NCBI GenBank assembly: GCA_963775235.1
Contig: CAVZHY010000002.1
Coordinates: 372,001-436,000 of the forward strand
Direction of reading: 5' to 3'
Length of the DNA: 64,000 nucleotides
From: JBBDMC01 sp963775235
GTDB lineage: Bacteria; Pseudomonadota; Alphaproteobacteria; Rhizobiales; Kaistiaceae
The stretch's first letter is position 1. Each line of letters opens with the position of its first letter. Below, piece after piece: positions 1 through 8,021 of the stretch. A program made the position numbers and the translations under genes. The notes beneath the pieces were generated by a model. The model did no database searches. It was not told the origin of the DNA and saw nothing but the letters and a program-made list of their open reading frames with translations.

Positions 1-699
1 CAGTGCGATCAGGTAGCGCGCCTTGAACACCAGCGCCTCGGCGTTCGCCGGCTCGATCGCGAGCGCCGCGTCGACCGCGGCCAGCGCCTCGCGTTTGTGT
101 CCGAGCGCGCGGTGGGCGCCCGCCTCGCCGAGGTGTGCGGCGACCATCGCGGGGGTCACACCCTGCGCGCGGCGGAAGTCGGCAAGTGCCTCGTCGAGCC
201 GGCCCTTGTCGCTGAGCAGCGTGCCGCGGTTGAGGTGCGCCTCGGCGAGATCCGGGTTCGCCTGCAGCGCCCGGTCGTAGGCGGCGAGCGCTTCGTCCGG
301 CCTGCCGAGGTCCTTCAGGATGTTGCCGCGGTTGAAGTGGGCGGTCGCATGGTCCGGCCGGTAGTGGAGCGCCCGGTCCGCCGCGGCGAGCGCCTCGGTG
401 AGTCGCCCCGTCTCCTGGAGCGCCACGCTGCGGTTTGAGTGCGCCTCGGGCTGGGACGGCGCGAGCTTAACCGCGGCGTCGAACGCCTTCAGCGCGTCGC
501 GTGGATTGCCCTGCCTGAGGCGGATGTCGCCGAGGATATTGAGCCCGACGGGGGTCTTCAGCGCCTGCCGATTCGCCTGCAGCGTCTTCGCCGCCTCGTC
601 GAGTCGCCCGGCCTCGATGGCGGCGACCGCCGCGGCCAGCGCGCGGGCGAGCGCCTGCTGGCCGGTCGCGCTTTTCGGCAGGCTCCGATTCTGGCTCAT
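1..699 (-). CDS. Tetratricopeptide-repeat protein, C-terminus cut by window edge
   Basis: The frame is open on the minus strand from an ATG at 699 to the window edge, giving 233 codons with no stop. The protein has consecutive 34-residue TPR units with the usual Gly-Arg-x-x-Glu-Ala-Leu and Ala-His-x-Asn-Arg-Gly spacing, for example around residues 60-200. TPR arrays are protein-binding scaffolds, and such N-terminal arrays often precede a catalytic domain (glycosyltransferase, sulfotransferase), so the missing C-terminus decides the function. There is no signal peptide. It diverges from imuA, and the 144-bp spacer holds the SOS box. The TPR nature is clear; the role is unknown. Confidence 0.8.
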   Translation of the reverse strand, partial: MSQNRSLPKSATGQQALARALAAAVAAIEAGRLDEAAKTLQANRQALKTPVGLNILGDIRLRQGNPRDALKAFDAAVKLAPSQPEAHSNRSVALQETGRLTEALAAADRALHYRPDHATAHFNRGNILKDLGRPDEALAAYDRALQANPDLAEAHLNRGTLLSDKGRLDEALADFRRAQGVTPAMVAAHLGEAGAHRALGHKREALAAVDAALAIEPANAEALVFKARYLIAL

Positions 700-786
700 G
701 CGGCCGGCAACCTAGCCGAGGCCGGCTGAAACATCGATATGACTGTCCTCCCCTTGAACTCTCCGCCCATTATTCGGAATCTATAA

Positions 787-801
787 GAACAAATAGAGAA
801 C
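787..801 (+). promoter_or_regulatory. LexA (SOS) box upstream of imuA
   Basis: The sequence reads GAAC, seven bases, GAAC, which is the reverse complement of the alphaproteobacterial LexA operator GTTC-N7-GTTC. It ends 42 bp before the imuA ATG. A third GAAC lies at 807-810 with a five-base gap. The match to the known half-site spacing is exact. That it controls imuA-imuB is inferred from position and from known SOS control of this cassette; it could also affect the divergent TPR gene. Confidence 0.85.
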
Positions 802-843
802 AACAAGAACCCGCGGATTCAGGCTAATTCAGGCAGAAGCATC

Positions 844-1659
844 ATGGATTCCAATGCCTTGGCAAGCCTGCGCCAGCGTATCGCCGAGATCGAGGAACGA
901 CCCTTCGCCCGGGAAGATTCCCCGCTCCTCCTGCCCTTCGCGATTGCGCATCTCGACCGCATGCTCGCTGGCGGCCTGCGCCGCAATGCCCTCCATGAAA
1001 TATGCGGGTGCGCTCACAACGCCACCGCTGCGACCGGCTTTGCCGCCGCCATCCTCGCCCGGCTCGCCCGGCGGGACAACCGGCCGTTCCTGTGGGTTGC
1101 CGAAGCCGCCGCGGCCCGCGAGGCCGGCCTTCCCTATGGCGCCGGGCTCGATCGCTTCGGCCTCGATTCCCGGCGTCTGATCATCGTTCAGGTGAGACGG
1201 CCTGAAGAGGCCTTGTGGGTGTTCGAGGAAGGGCTCGCCTGCCGTGGCCTTGCCGCGGTGCTGACGGAGGTGCGTGGCAAGCCGCGTCTGCTCGACCTTA
1301 CCGCTTCGCGCCGCCTGGCGCTGCGTGCCCGTGACGGCGGCGTCATGGGCCTGATGTTACGCCAGAGCAATCAATCGCAACCGAGCGCAGCCATCACCCG
1401 CTGGCTGGTCGCTCCGCGTCCGGCAATGACCCTCGATGATTATCCGGCCGGCATCGGCAAACCAGCCTGGCACCTGACGCTCGAACGCAACCGCCTGGGC
1501 ACCACCGGCGTCCTCGATGTGGAGTGGGATCATGGCAGATGTCGTTTCATCCCCGTCACCGGCCCGTCGCATTCTCTGCCTGTCGCTGCCATACCTGCCA
1601 ACCGATCGCATCTGGCGCGAGAGCCGGGGACGCGCATGGCGTTCGCGCAGGCATCGTGA
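844..1659 (+). CDS. imuA: ImuA, SOS mutasome accessory protein
   Basis: This 271-residue RecA-like protein belongs to the ImuA family, which works with ImuB and DnaE2 in damage-induced translesion synthesis. Family features are the N-terminal stretch where LPF is followed by a His-Leu-Asp-Arg and a Gly-Gly-Leu, a His-Glu-Ile near residue 51, and the late Thr-Gly-x-Leu-Asp-Val-Glu-Trp segment at about 222-230. The ATG at 844 sits 42 bp after a LexA box. The last ~40 residues overlap imuB in another frame and look unconserved, so the C-terminal tail may be an extension. It is the first gene of the imuA-imuB unit. Confidence 0.9.
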   Translation: MDSNALASLRQRIAEIEERPFAREDSPLLLPFAIAHLDRMLAGGLRRNALHEICGCAHNATAATGFAAAILARLARRDNRPFLWVAEAAAAREAGLPYGAGLDRFGLDSRRLIIVQVRRPEEALWVFEEGLACRGLAAVLTEVRGKPRLLDLTASRRLALRARDGGVMGLMLRQSNQSQPSAAITRWLVAPRPAMTLDDYPAGIGKPAWHLTLERNRLGTTGVLDVEWDHGRCRFIPVTGPSHSLPVAAIPANRSHLAREPGTRMAFAQAS

Positions 1660-3487
1660 AGATCCCCTTGCCATCGTCGCGAAGATAAGGGGTGCGGTCC
1701 GCCTCGTCGCCCTTGACGAAACCGCCCGACAACTTGGCCTGCGCCCGGGACAGTCGCTTGCCGACGCGCGCGCCATGATTCCGGCGCTCGTCGTCGCCGA
1801 TGACGACCCCCCCGCCGACCACACCCTGCTGGAAGCAATCGCCGAATGGACCGAGCGTTACACGCCCCTCGTCGCAATTGGGAAACAACAAGAGGCGTGG
1901 AGCGCCGCAGGCGCGACAAGGAAACAAAAACAAGAGACGCGGAGCGGCGAAGCCGCGACAGGGAAACAATATGCCCTGATGCTCGATATTACCGGATCGT
2001 CCCATCTCTTCGGCGGCGAGGCGGCCCTCCTCACCGACCTCACCATGCGGCTCGGTGCTCAGGGTTTCCTTGCCGCAGCGGCGGTCGCCGACACGCCGGG
2101 CGCCGCCGCCGCCGTTGCCCGTTTCGGCGGACCGCCGGTCGTTCCGGCAGGCGGGGCAGCGGATGTCCTGCGGCCCTTGCCGCTCGCCGCCCTGCGCCTC
2201 GACCACGAGACCCTATCGGCGCTCGACCGCACGGGCCTCAAACGGATCGGCCAGATCATCGACACTCCGCGCGCGCCTCTGGCTGCCCGTTTCGGTTCGG
2301 CTCTCATCCGCCGTCTCGATCAGGCGCTTGGCTGGGAAGAGGAGGCGATCAACCCGCGCCGTCCGGTGCCGGCGATGATCGCCGAGCGGCGCTTCGCCGA
2401 GCCGATAACCCGCGAGGAGGATATCGCCGCCACCCTTGCCTCCCTTGCGGCAACTCTTGCCAGGTGCCTGGAGACACACGGGTTCGGCGCCCGCCATCTC
2501 GAGCTCGCCTTCTTCCGTGTGGATGGTGCAGTCAAACGCATCGCCGTCGGCGCCGGCCGGCCATTACGCGACTCCCGCCTCATCCTTGATCTCTTCCGGG
2601 AAAAATTCGCCGGTCTCGGCGAAGCGATTGACATGGGCTTCGGGTTCGACATGGCCCGCCTTTCGGTGCTCGCCGCCGCGCCCGCCGATCCCGCCCAGAT
2701 CGACCTTGCCGGCAACATCTCAGCCGCAGCCGATCTCGATGGCCTGATCGACCGCGTCGGCGCCCGCCTTGGATCGGATCGCATCACCCGCATTCGTGCT
2801 GAAGGCAGCCACATCCCCGAGCGCGCGGCAAAAGGCGAGGAGGCGAGGAGCACCGAGCGGGAGACAAGAAGCGAGGAGGCGCGGAGCGCCGACCGGGAGA
2901 CAAGAGGCGAGGAGGCGCAAAGCGCCGACCGGGAGACAAGAGGCGAGGAGGCGAGGAGCGCCGACCGGGAGACAAGAGGCGAGGAGGCGAGGAGCGCCGA
3001 CCGGGAGACAAGAGGCGAGGAGGCGAGGAGCGCCGACCGGGAGACAAGAGGCGAGGAGGCGAGGAGCGCCGACCGGGAGACAAGAGGCGAGGAGGCGAGG
3101 AGCGCCGACCGGGAGACAAAGAACCTCGTCACCAATCATCCTGAGAGAACCGCTCACAATATATCGTCGGGAAACATGGCGACGGAAAACGACGCGCCAA
3201 TCTCTCGACCGCTGCGTCTGTTCGCCAAGCCCGAGCCGGTTGAAGCGATCGCCGAGGTCCCGGACGGCCCTCCGATCCGGTTCCGCTGGCGGCGCGTGCT
3301 CTATCAGGTCGTCCGCGCCGAGGGGCCGGAGCGGATCGCGCCGGAATGGTGGCGCGACGATGACCTGACCCGAGATTATTTCCGCGTCGAGGATCCGACC
3401 GGTCACCGCTTCTGGCTTTTTCGCGAGGGCCTCTATGGCCGCGAACTCATCACCCCGCGCTGGTATCTGCACGGCGTTTTCGGATGA
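1532..3487 (+). CDS. imuB: ImuB, catalytically inactive Y-family polymerase homologue with repeat insertions
   Basis: ImuB bridges ImuA, DnaE2 and the beta clamp in the SOS mutasome. The conserved start (RRILCLSLPYLPTDR, about residue 13 onward) and the LDITGS motif replace the acidic catalytic motifs of active Y-family polymerases, as is normal for ImuB. A candidate clamp-binding motif RPLRLF lies near residues 558-564. The start chosen is the ATG at 1532; an in-frame ATG at 1517 is possible. Either overlaps imuA by more than 120 bp. At about 651 residues it is longer than the usual ~500. The excess is low-complexity Arg/Glu/Ala/Ser sequence at about residues 117-146 and 435-530, both encoded by DNA repeats that keep the frame open. 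Confidence 0.9.
   Translation: MADVVSSPSPARRILCLSLPYLPTDRIWRESRGRAWRSRRHREDPLAIVAKIRGAVRLVALDETARQLGLRPGQSLADARAMIPALVVADDDPPADHTLLEAIAEWTERYTPLVAIGKQQEAWSAAGATRKQKQETRSGEAATGKQYALMLDITGSSHLFGGEAALLTDLTMRLGAQGFLAAAAVADTPGAAAAVARFGGPPVVPAGGAADVLRPLPLAALRLDHETLSALDRTGLKRIGQIIDTPRAPLAARFGSALIRRLDQALGWEEEAINPRRPVPAMIAERRFAEPITREEDIAATLASLAATLARCLETHGFGARHLELAFFRVDGAVKRIAVGAGRPLRDSRLILDLFREKFAGLGEAIDMGFGFDMARLSVLAAAPADPAQIDLAGNISAAADLDGLIDRVGARLGSDRITRIRAEGSHIPERAAKGEEARSTERETRSEEARSADRETRGEEAQSADRETRGEEARSADRETRGEEARSADRETRGEEARSADRETRGEEARSADRETRGEEARSADRETKNLVTNHPERTAHNISSGNMATENDAPISRPLRLFAKPEPVEAIAEVPDGPPIRFRWRRVLYQVVRAEGPERIAPEWWRDDDLTRDYFRVEDPTGHRFWLFREGLYGRELITPRWYLHGVFG
1889..1969 (+). 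repeat. Two copies of a ~39-bp hairpin repeat inside imuB
   Basis: Copies at 1889-1927 and 1931-1969 share the layout CAAGAG, GCG(A)GGAGCG, a hairpin core, GCGACA and GGAAACAA. In the second copy the core is the perfect inverted repeat GCGGC-GAA-GCCGC. They encode about 30 extra residues between the finger region and the LDITGS motif of ImuB. The same element recurs at 3493-3570 and 4259-4361. The insertion is inferred from comparison with the known ImuB architecture. Confidence 0.8.
2834..3121 (+). repeat. Tandem array of eight 36-bp units within imuB
   Basis: Eight consecutive 36-bp units encode the 12-residue unit GEEARSADRETR with small changes (STERETR in unit 1, SEEAR in unit 2, EEAQ in unit 3, final Lys in unit 8). 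Units 4-7 are identical, which points to recent expansion. The unit resembles the arms of the dispersed hairpin repeat nearby. It adds about 96 charged residues in the linker before the clamp-binding motif, and because 36 is a multiple of three the frame is always kept. Confidence 0.95.
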
Positions 3488-3492
3488 GCACC

Positions 3493-3570
3493 CAAGAGGC
3501 GAGGAGCGGCGAAGCCGCGACGGGGAAAAAACAACAAACGGCGAGGAGCGGCGAAGCCGCCACCGGAAAC
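3493..3570 (+). repeat. Two hairpin-repeat copies downstream of imuB
   Basis: Copies at about 3493-3530 and 3533-3570 each contain the perfect GCGGC-GAA-GCCGC hairpin and the flanking GAGGCGAGGAGC and GGAAA boxes. They begin 6 bp after the imuB stop codon, in the same orientation as the copies inside imuB and dnaE2. In principle the hairpins could act as a processing or termination signal for imuAB mRNA, but there is no T-run. Confidence 0.85.
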
Positions 3571-3597
3571 GTAAAAATTATGGCCGAAAGCCGGAAC

Positions 3598-4116
3598 TTA
3601 AAGTTGCGACAAAACCAGGTCGGAAGTCCGCTCCATCGGAGCGCCCGGAGCGGGATTGTCGATGACCATGATCCTGAGGCTGCCGGACCCAGCGTTCTCG
3701 ATCATCAGCTTTGCCTTGGTATCGCCGTTGACCGGCTTCGGGTACGTGATGGTGAGCTGGACAACGTTGCCGTCGCGCTTGCCGGAAAGGTGCGCCGGTC
3801 CGACCTTGGAGCCGATATAGGTACCACTGTAGCGGCCGGAGGCCGGATCAAAGGTCAGGTCGGCACCGATCGGCTGGCTGAAGACCGCGACCCCGCAATT
3901 GCCCTGAACGACGATGTGATTTTCGCCCGGCTTGCCGACCGCGTTGCAGCTCACGTGCACGGAAAGGGCGTCCTTGGTCACGGTGCCCGCGCCCGACCAG
4001 TTGCCCTTGAAGCGATTGAGGAAGCTGTTTTCCGCAGCACTTGCAGGAACGCTCGCTGTAACTGCGATAACGCCGAGGAGACTAATTGCGGCGAGGACAG
4101 AAGCTTTCCTGAGCAT
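3598..4116 (-). CDS. Small exported protein of unknown function between imuB and dnaE2
   Basis: This 172-residue protein starts with a clear signal peptide (MLRKAS, hydrophobic core, ASA-A cleavage region near residue 28). A good ribosome site GAGAGGAA precedes the ATG at 4116, which is why I prefer it to upstream ATGs. The mature part is beta-rich, with alternating Gly/Thr/Ser strands and two Cys near residues 61 and 74 that could form a disulfide. I do not recognise a named family; it resembles small periplasmic barrel-like proteins. It lies opposite to and between imuB and dnaE2, with hairpin repeats on both sides, so it splits a cassette that is often contiguous. Confidence 0.75.
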   Translation of the reverse strand: MLRKASVLAAISLLGVIAVTASVPASAAENSFLNRFKGNWSGAGTVTKDALSVHVSCNAVGKPGENHIVVQGNCGVAVFSQPIGADLTFDPASGRYSGTYIGSKVGPAHLSGKRDGNVVQLTITYPKPVNGDTKAKLMIENAGSGSLRIMVIDNPAPGAPMERTSDLVLSQL

Positions 4117-4201
4117 GATGATTCCTCTCACCCGTCTCATGCCAAACCAATGCGCGGACCGCGTGAATGGTTCCATGGGGGCCTGTTAGCACGGCGGAAG
4201 T

Positions 4202-7200
4202 ATGGCACCCACGAAACGTGCCTGTCGTCGGAAAGGTGGTGTTGACGTGAACACCAAACAAGAGGCGAGGAGCGCCCACGGCGCAGCCGGGAAACCGGAA
4301 AAACAAAAGGCGAGAAGCGGCGAAGACGCGGCCAGGAAAGAAGACGCGGCCAGGAAAAAAGAAAAGCAATGGGCGAAGATCGCCGAAAGCGTCACCGGTA
4401 AGCACAAATTCGCCGAGCTCGCGGTCTCTACCAATTTCTCCTTCCTCATGGGCGGCTCCCATCCGGAAGAACTTGCCTTCGCCGCCGCGGAACTCGGGCT
4501 CTCCGGTATAGCCGTTGCCGACAAGAACACGCTGGCCGGGGTGGTGCGCGGCCATCTGGCGGCGAAGGAGAGAGGGCTTCGCTATGCCGTCGGCTGCCGC
4601 CTTTCGTCTCGCGACAGCACGCCCGACATCCTTGCCTGGCCGCGCGACCGCGCCGCCTACGGCCGCCTTTGCCGTCTCCTCACGCTCGGCAACCGCCGGG
4701 CCGAGAAGGGCCAATGTCACCTCGACCTGGTCGACCTGCTCGAATGGGGCGAGGGGATGGTGTTCGGGATCATACCTCGGCCCTCCGTTAGTACAGCAAC
4801 CCCTCTTCCCTCCCTCGAAGCCCTTACCGACACCTTCCCCGGTTCGGTTCGCCTGATGGCGAGCTTTCCCCATGGCGCCGCCGACCACCGCAGTCTGGCA
4901 TTGCTTGATCGCACCGCCCGCCGCTTGGGTATCCCCCTCCTAGCCACCAACGACGTCCTCTACCACGTGCCGGAACGACGCATGCTCCAAGACGTGCTCA
5001 CCTGCATCCGCGAGAAGACGACGCTCACCAACGCTGGTCGCTTGCTCGCCGCCAACGCCGAGCGTCATCTGAAGTCGCCCGCCGAGATGGCGCGCCTCTT
5101 CCGCGATTACCCGCAAGCGATTACCGAGACGGTGGCCGTGATCGAGCAACTGACTTTCTCGCTCGACGAGTTGCGTTACCAGTACCCCGACGAACCCACC
5201 GGCGAGGCAGCGACTCCGCAGGAAGCGCTGCAGCGCCTCACCGAAGAAGGCGCCCGCAGCCGCTATCCGGATGGTGTGCCGAAGAAAGTACGGGCCGCGC
5301 TCGACCACGAGTTGAGGCTGATCGCCGAGCTTCGTTTTGCCCCCTACTTCCTCACCGTCCACGACATCGTGCGTTTCGCCCGCTCGAAAGGAATCCTTTG
5401 CCAGGGCCGCGGTTCGGCCGCCAACTCCGCCGTCTGCTTCGCCCTCGGCATCACCGAGGTCGACCCCGACCACACCGACCTTCTCTTCGAGCGTTTCATC
5501 TCCGCCGAGCGCAACGAGCCGCCCGACATCGATGTCGATTTCGAGCACGAACGCCGCGAGGAGGTGATGCAGTACATCTACCAGAAGTATGGCCGCGATC
5601 GCGCCGGCCTTGCCGCCACCGTCATCACCTACCGCTCGCGCTCGGCGGTGCGAGAGGTCGGCAAGGCCTTCGGCCTGTCTGAAGACGCCGTCGGCACCCT
5701 GTCAGGCACCGTGTGGGGCTGGTCGGCCGGTGGCGTGCGCGAGGAGGACGTGCGCCGGGTCGGTATGGACCCGCAAGAGAAGACGATGGCGCGAGTGATG
5801 GCACTGGCCAAGGAGATCGGCGGCTTCCCCCGCCATCTCTCCCAACACGTCGGCGGCTTCGTCATCACCCGCGACCGCCTGGACGAGGTCTGCCCGATCA
5901 TGAACGCGGCGATGGAGGACCGCACCACCGTCGAATGGGACAAGGACGATCTCGACGCCCTCGGTATCCTTAAAATCGACGTACTGGCGCTGGGCATGCT
6001 GTCGTGCATCCGCCGCGCCTTCGAGTTCATGGACAAGCACTACGGCAACGCCCCGACGCTGGCGACGATTCCAGCCGAGGACCCTGCCGTCTACCGCATG
6101 CTTCAGCGGGCCGATTCCGTCGGCGTATTCCAGGTCGAGAGTCGCGCCCAGATGTCGATGCTGCCGCGGCTGAGGCCGGAAAAGTTCTACGACCTCGTCA
6201 TCGAGGTGGCGATCGTGCGCCCCGGCCCCATCCAGGGCGACATGGTCCACCCATATTTGCGCCGGCGTTCGGGTATCGAGACCGTCACCTACCCCGCGCC
6301 GTCGCCCGAGCACGGCTCCGCCGACGAATTGGAGAAGGTGCTCGGCAAGACGCTGGGCGTGCCGCTCTTCCAGGAACAGGCGATGAAGATCGCCATCGTC
6401 GCCGCCGGCTTCACCCCGGGCGAGGCCGACAGGCTCCGCCGCGCCATGGCGACTTTCCGCCGCGTCGGCACCATCGGCACGTTCCAGGCGAAGATGGTTG
6501 AAGGCATGGTCGGGCGCGGTTACGACCGTGATTTCGCCGAGCGCTGCTTTCATCAGATCGAGGGCTTCGGCGAATACGGCTTCCCCGAAAGCCACGCGGC
6601 GAGCTTCGCCCTTCTCGTCTACGCCTCTGCCTGGATCAAGTGCCACTACCCGGACGTCTTCTGCGCGGCGCTTTTGAACGCCCAGCCGATGGGATTCTAC
6701 GCGCCCGCCCAGATCGTCCGCGACGCCCGCCGCCACGGCGTCACCGTCCTCCCTCCCGATATCAACATGTCCGATTGGGACTCGACGCTGGAGCCGCCAT
6801 CCTCACAGGAGGAATCACCCCCTCTACCCTCGCCGGAGAGGGCTTTGAGCCTTCATGAGCCAAAGGCGAATTTAGGCGAAAAGGGTGAGGGAGAATCCAA
6901 TCAAACACCTCCACCCTCTTTCTCCAGAACCCCCGGTCCGTCACCCCGGCGAAAGCCGGGGTCCATCATTGACAGCTCCGCTAAATCTGAAATGGCGGAG
7001 ATGGATTCCGGCGTTCGCCGGAATGACGATGGCAGAGAAGAAACCGGCTGCACCGTCCGTCTGGGCCTTCGCCAGATCAAGGGCTTGTCCGAGAGCGACG
7101 CCGAACACCTGATGGAGGCCCGCGGCAAAGGTTATGATTCCGTTCGCGATCTCTGGCTGCGCGCTCGCCTCTGCCGCGCCGCGATCGAGCGCCTTGCCGA

Positions 7201-7867
7201 TGCCGATGCCTTCCGCTCCATCGGTCTGGACCGCCGCGAGGCGCTGTGGGCGGCGCGCGGCATCGGCGCCATGAAGCACGCCGACAAGCTGCCGCTTTTC
7301 GACGTGCCCGAGCACAGGGACATCCGCAGGGAACCCGATTTTCACCTGCCGCCGATGCCGCTCGGCGAACACGTGGTCAACGACTATCGCTATCTCAGCC
7401 TGTCGCTTAAGGCACACCCGGTGTCATTCCTCCGCAGGCAGCTCACCACCCGCCGCGTCGTCACTCATGCCTCACTGAAGGAGATACCGAACAACCGCCG
7501 CACCACCGTCGCCGGCCTGGTTATCATTCGCCAGCGGCCGGGCACCGCCAAGGGCGTCATCTTCATGACCCTGGAGGACGAGACCGACATTGCCAACGTT
7601 ATCGTCTGGCCCAAGACCTTCGAGACGTTCCGCCCTGTCGTGCTGGGCGCCCGCCTGGTCGCGGTCACCGGCAAGGTGCAGAGCGAGAGCGGCGTCATTC
7701 ACGTGGTCGCCGACAGGATCGAGGACCTGACGCCCATGTTGACGGTCCTGTCGCAGGACGCGGGCGACCTTTCCTCCCTCGCCCGCGCCGACGAAGTGCG
7801 CCGCCCCGGCGTCGATAATCGCGACAAGATCGGCCATGTTATGCCCAAGGGGCGGAACTTCCACTAA
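4202..7867 (+). CDS. dnaE2: Error-prone DNA polymerase DnaE2 (ImuC) with repeat-derived insertions
   Basis: DnaE2 is the C-family polymerase of the ImuA-ImuB-DnaE2 translesion complex. Visible in order are a PHP domain from about residue 66 (NFSFLMGGSHPEEL), the polymerase core with the catalytic carboxylates in PDIDVDF (Asp442, 444 and 446), helix-hairpin-helix segments near 975-1000 and an OB fold around 1095-1160. It is 1221 residues; the family is about 1050-1090. The excess is an N-terminal ~65-residue Lys/Glu/Ala tract made of hairpin repeats and a ~80-residue block at about 863-945 made of two other repeats. An alternative start is the GTG at 4247. No in-frame start exists between the repeat tract and the PHP domain, so the repeats must be translated. 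No LexA box was seen upstream. Confidence 0.93.
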   Translation: MAPTKRACRRKGGVDVNTKQEARSAHGAAGKPEKQKARSGEDAARKEDAARKKEKQWAKIAESVTGKHKFAELAVSTNFSFLMGGSHPEELAFAAAELGLSGIAVADKNTLAGVVRGHLAAKERGLRYAVGCRLSSRDSTPDILAWPRDRAAYGRLCRLLTLGNRRAEKGQCHLDLVDLLEWGEGMVFGIIPRPSVSTATPLPSLEALTDTFPGSVRLMASFPHGAADHRSLALLDRTARRLGIPLLATNDVLYHVPERRMLQDVLTCIREKTTLTNAGRLLAANAERHLKSPAEMARLFRDYPQAITETVAVIEQLTFSLDELRYQYPDEPTGEAATPQEALQRLTEEGARSRYPDGVPKKVRAALDHELRLIAELRFAPYFLTVHDIVRFARSKGILCQGRGSAANSAVCFALGITEVDPDHTDLLFERFISAERNEPPDIDVDFEHERREEVMQYIYQKYGRDRAGLAATVITYRSRSAVREVGKAFGLSEDAVGTLSGTVWGWSAGGVREEDVRRVGMDPQEKTMARVMALAKEIGGFPRHLSQHVGGFVITRDRLDEVCPIMNAAMEDRTTVEWDKDDLDALGILKIDVLALGMLSCIRRAFEFMDKHYGNAPTLATIPAEDPAVYRMLQRADSVGVFQVESRAQMSMLPRLRPEKFYDLVIEVAIVRPGPIQGDMVHPYLRRRSGIETVTYPAPSPEHGSADELEKVLGKTLGVPLFQEQAMKIAIVAAGFTPGEADRLRRAMATFRRVGTIGTFQAKMVEGMVGRGYDRDFAERCFHQIEGFGEYGFPESHAASFALLVYASAWIKCHYPDVFCAALLNAQPMGFYAPAQIVRDARRHGVTVLPPDINMSDWDSTLEPPSSQEESPPLPSPERALSLHEPKANLGEKGEGESNQTPPPSFSRTPGPSPRRKPGSIIDSSAKSEMAEMDSGVRRNDDGREETGCTVRLGLRQIKGLSESDAEHLMEARGKGYDSVRDLWLRARLCRAAIERLADADAFRSIGLDRREALWAARGIGAMKHADKLPLFDVPEHRDIRREPDFHLPPMPLGEHVVNDYRYLSLSLKAHPVSFLRRQLTTRRVVTHASLKEIPNNRRTTVAGLVIIRQRPGTAKGVIFMTLEDETDIANVIVWPKTFETFRPVVLGARLVAVTGKVQSESGVIHVVADRIEDLTPMLTVLSQDAGDLSSLARADEVRRPGVDNRDKIGHVMPKGRNFH
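4259..4361 (+). repeat. Degenerate hairpin-repeat copies forming the DnaE2 N-terminus
   Basis: Two copies at about 4259-4297 and 4302-4340, plus a partial duplicate at 4341-4361, resemble the imuB repeats (AAGAGGCGAGGAGC, hairpin-like core, GGGAAAC). The core is diverged here, for example GCGGCGAAGACGC. They are translated as the start of DnaE2, giving a highly charged tail ahead of the PHP domain. Confidence 0.75.
6805..6905 (+). repeat. Repeat insertion 1 in dnaE2 (CCCTC/GAGGG hairpin)
   Basis: This segment carries a short inverted repeat CCCTC-GCCGGA-GAGGG at 6827-6842 and a later GGGTGAGGGAG near 6885. The pattern resembles dispersed intergenic repeats of the form CCCTCTCCC...GGGTGAGGG found in many proteobacteria. 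It is translated in frame as a Pro/Ser-rich linker in DnaE2. It is unlike the neighbouring polymerase sequence and is not expected in the family. Confidence 0.6.
6940..7027 (+). repeat. Repeat insertion 2 in dnaE2 (double-hairpin dispersed repeat)
   Basis: Two perfect hairpins are present: CCCCGGC-GAAA-GCCGGGG at 6944-6961 and ATTCCGGCG-TT-CGCCGGAAT at 7005-7024. Together they match a well-known proteobacterial dispersed repeat whose translation reads SPRRKPGS...MDSGVRRNDD on one strand and PANAGIH on the other. Here it is inserted in frame within dnaE2 between the polymerase core and the C-terminal HhH/OB region. Confidence 0.8.
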
Positions 7868-8021
7868 AACGCGTCGCCGCCCGCGGCTATGGACGCGAAG
7901 CCAACGCTACCCCACATTGACCACTGCCGGGCAGTCGTTCCGCCGAAGCCCGCGTTGGCATCGATCCGGCAACACTGTAAGTTGCGTGCGCGAATCTGTC
8001 GGGCCACGGAGACCGAGCCCC

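Noticed and set aside
2834..3121. CRISPR-like array
   Set aside because: The 36-bp units are directly adjacent with no variable spacers and are part of the imuB reading frame, so this is a coding tandem repeat.
4117..4201. LexA box upstream of dnaE2
   Set aside because: I looked for GTTC-N7-GTTC or GAAC-N7-GAAC; only a single GTTC is present, without a correctly spaced partner.
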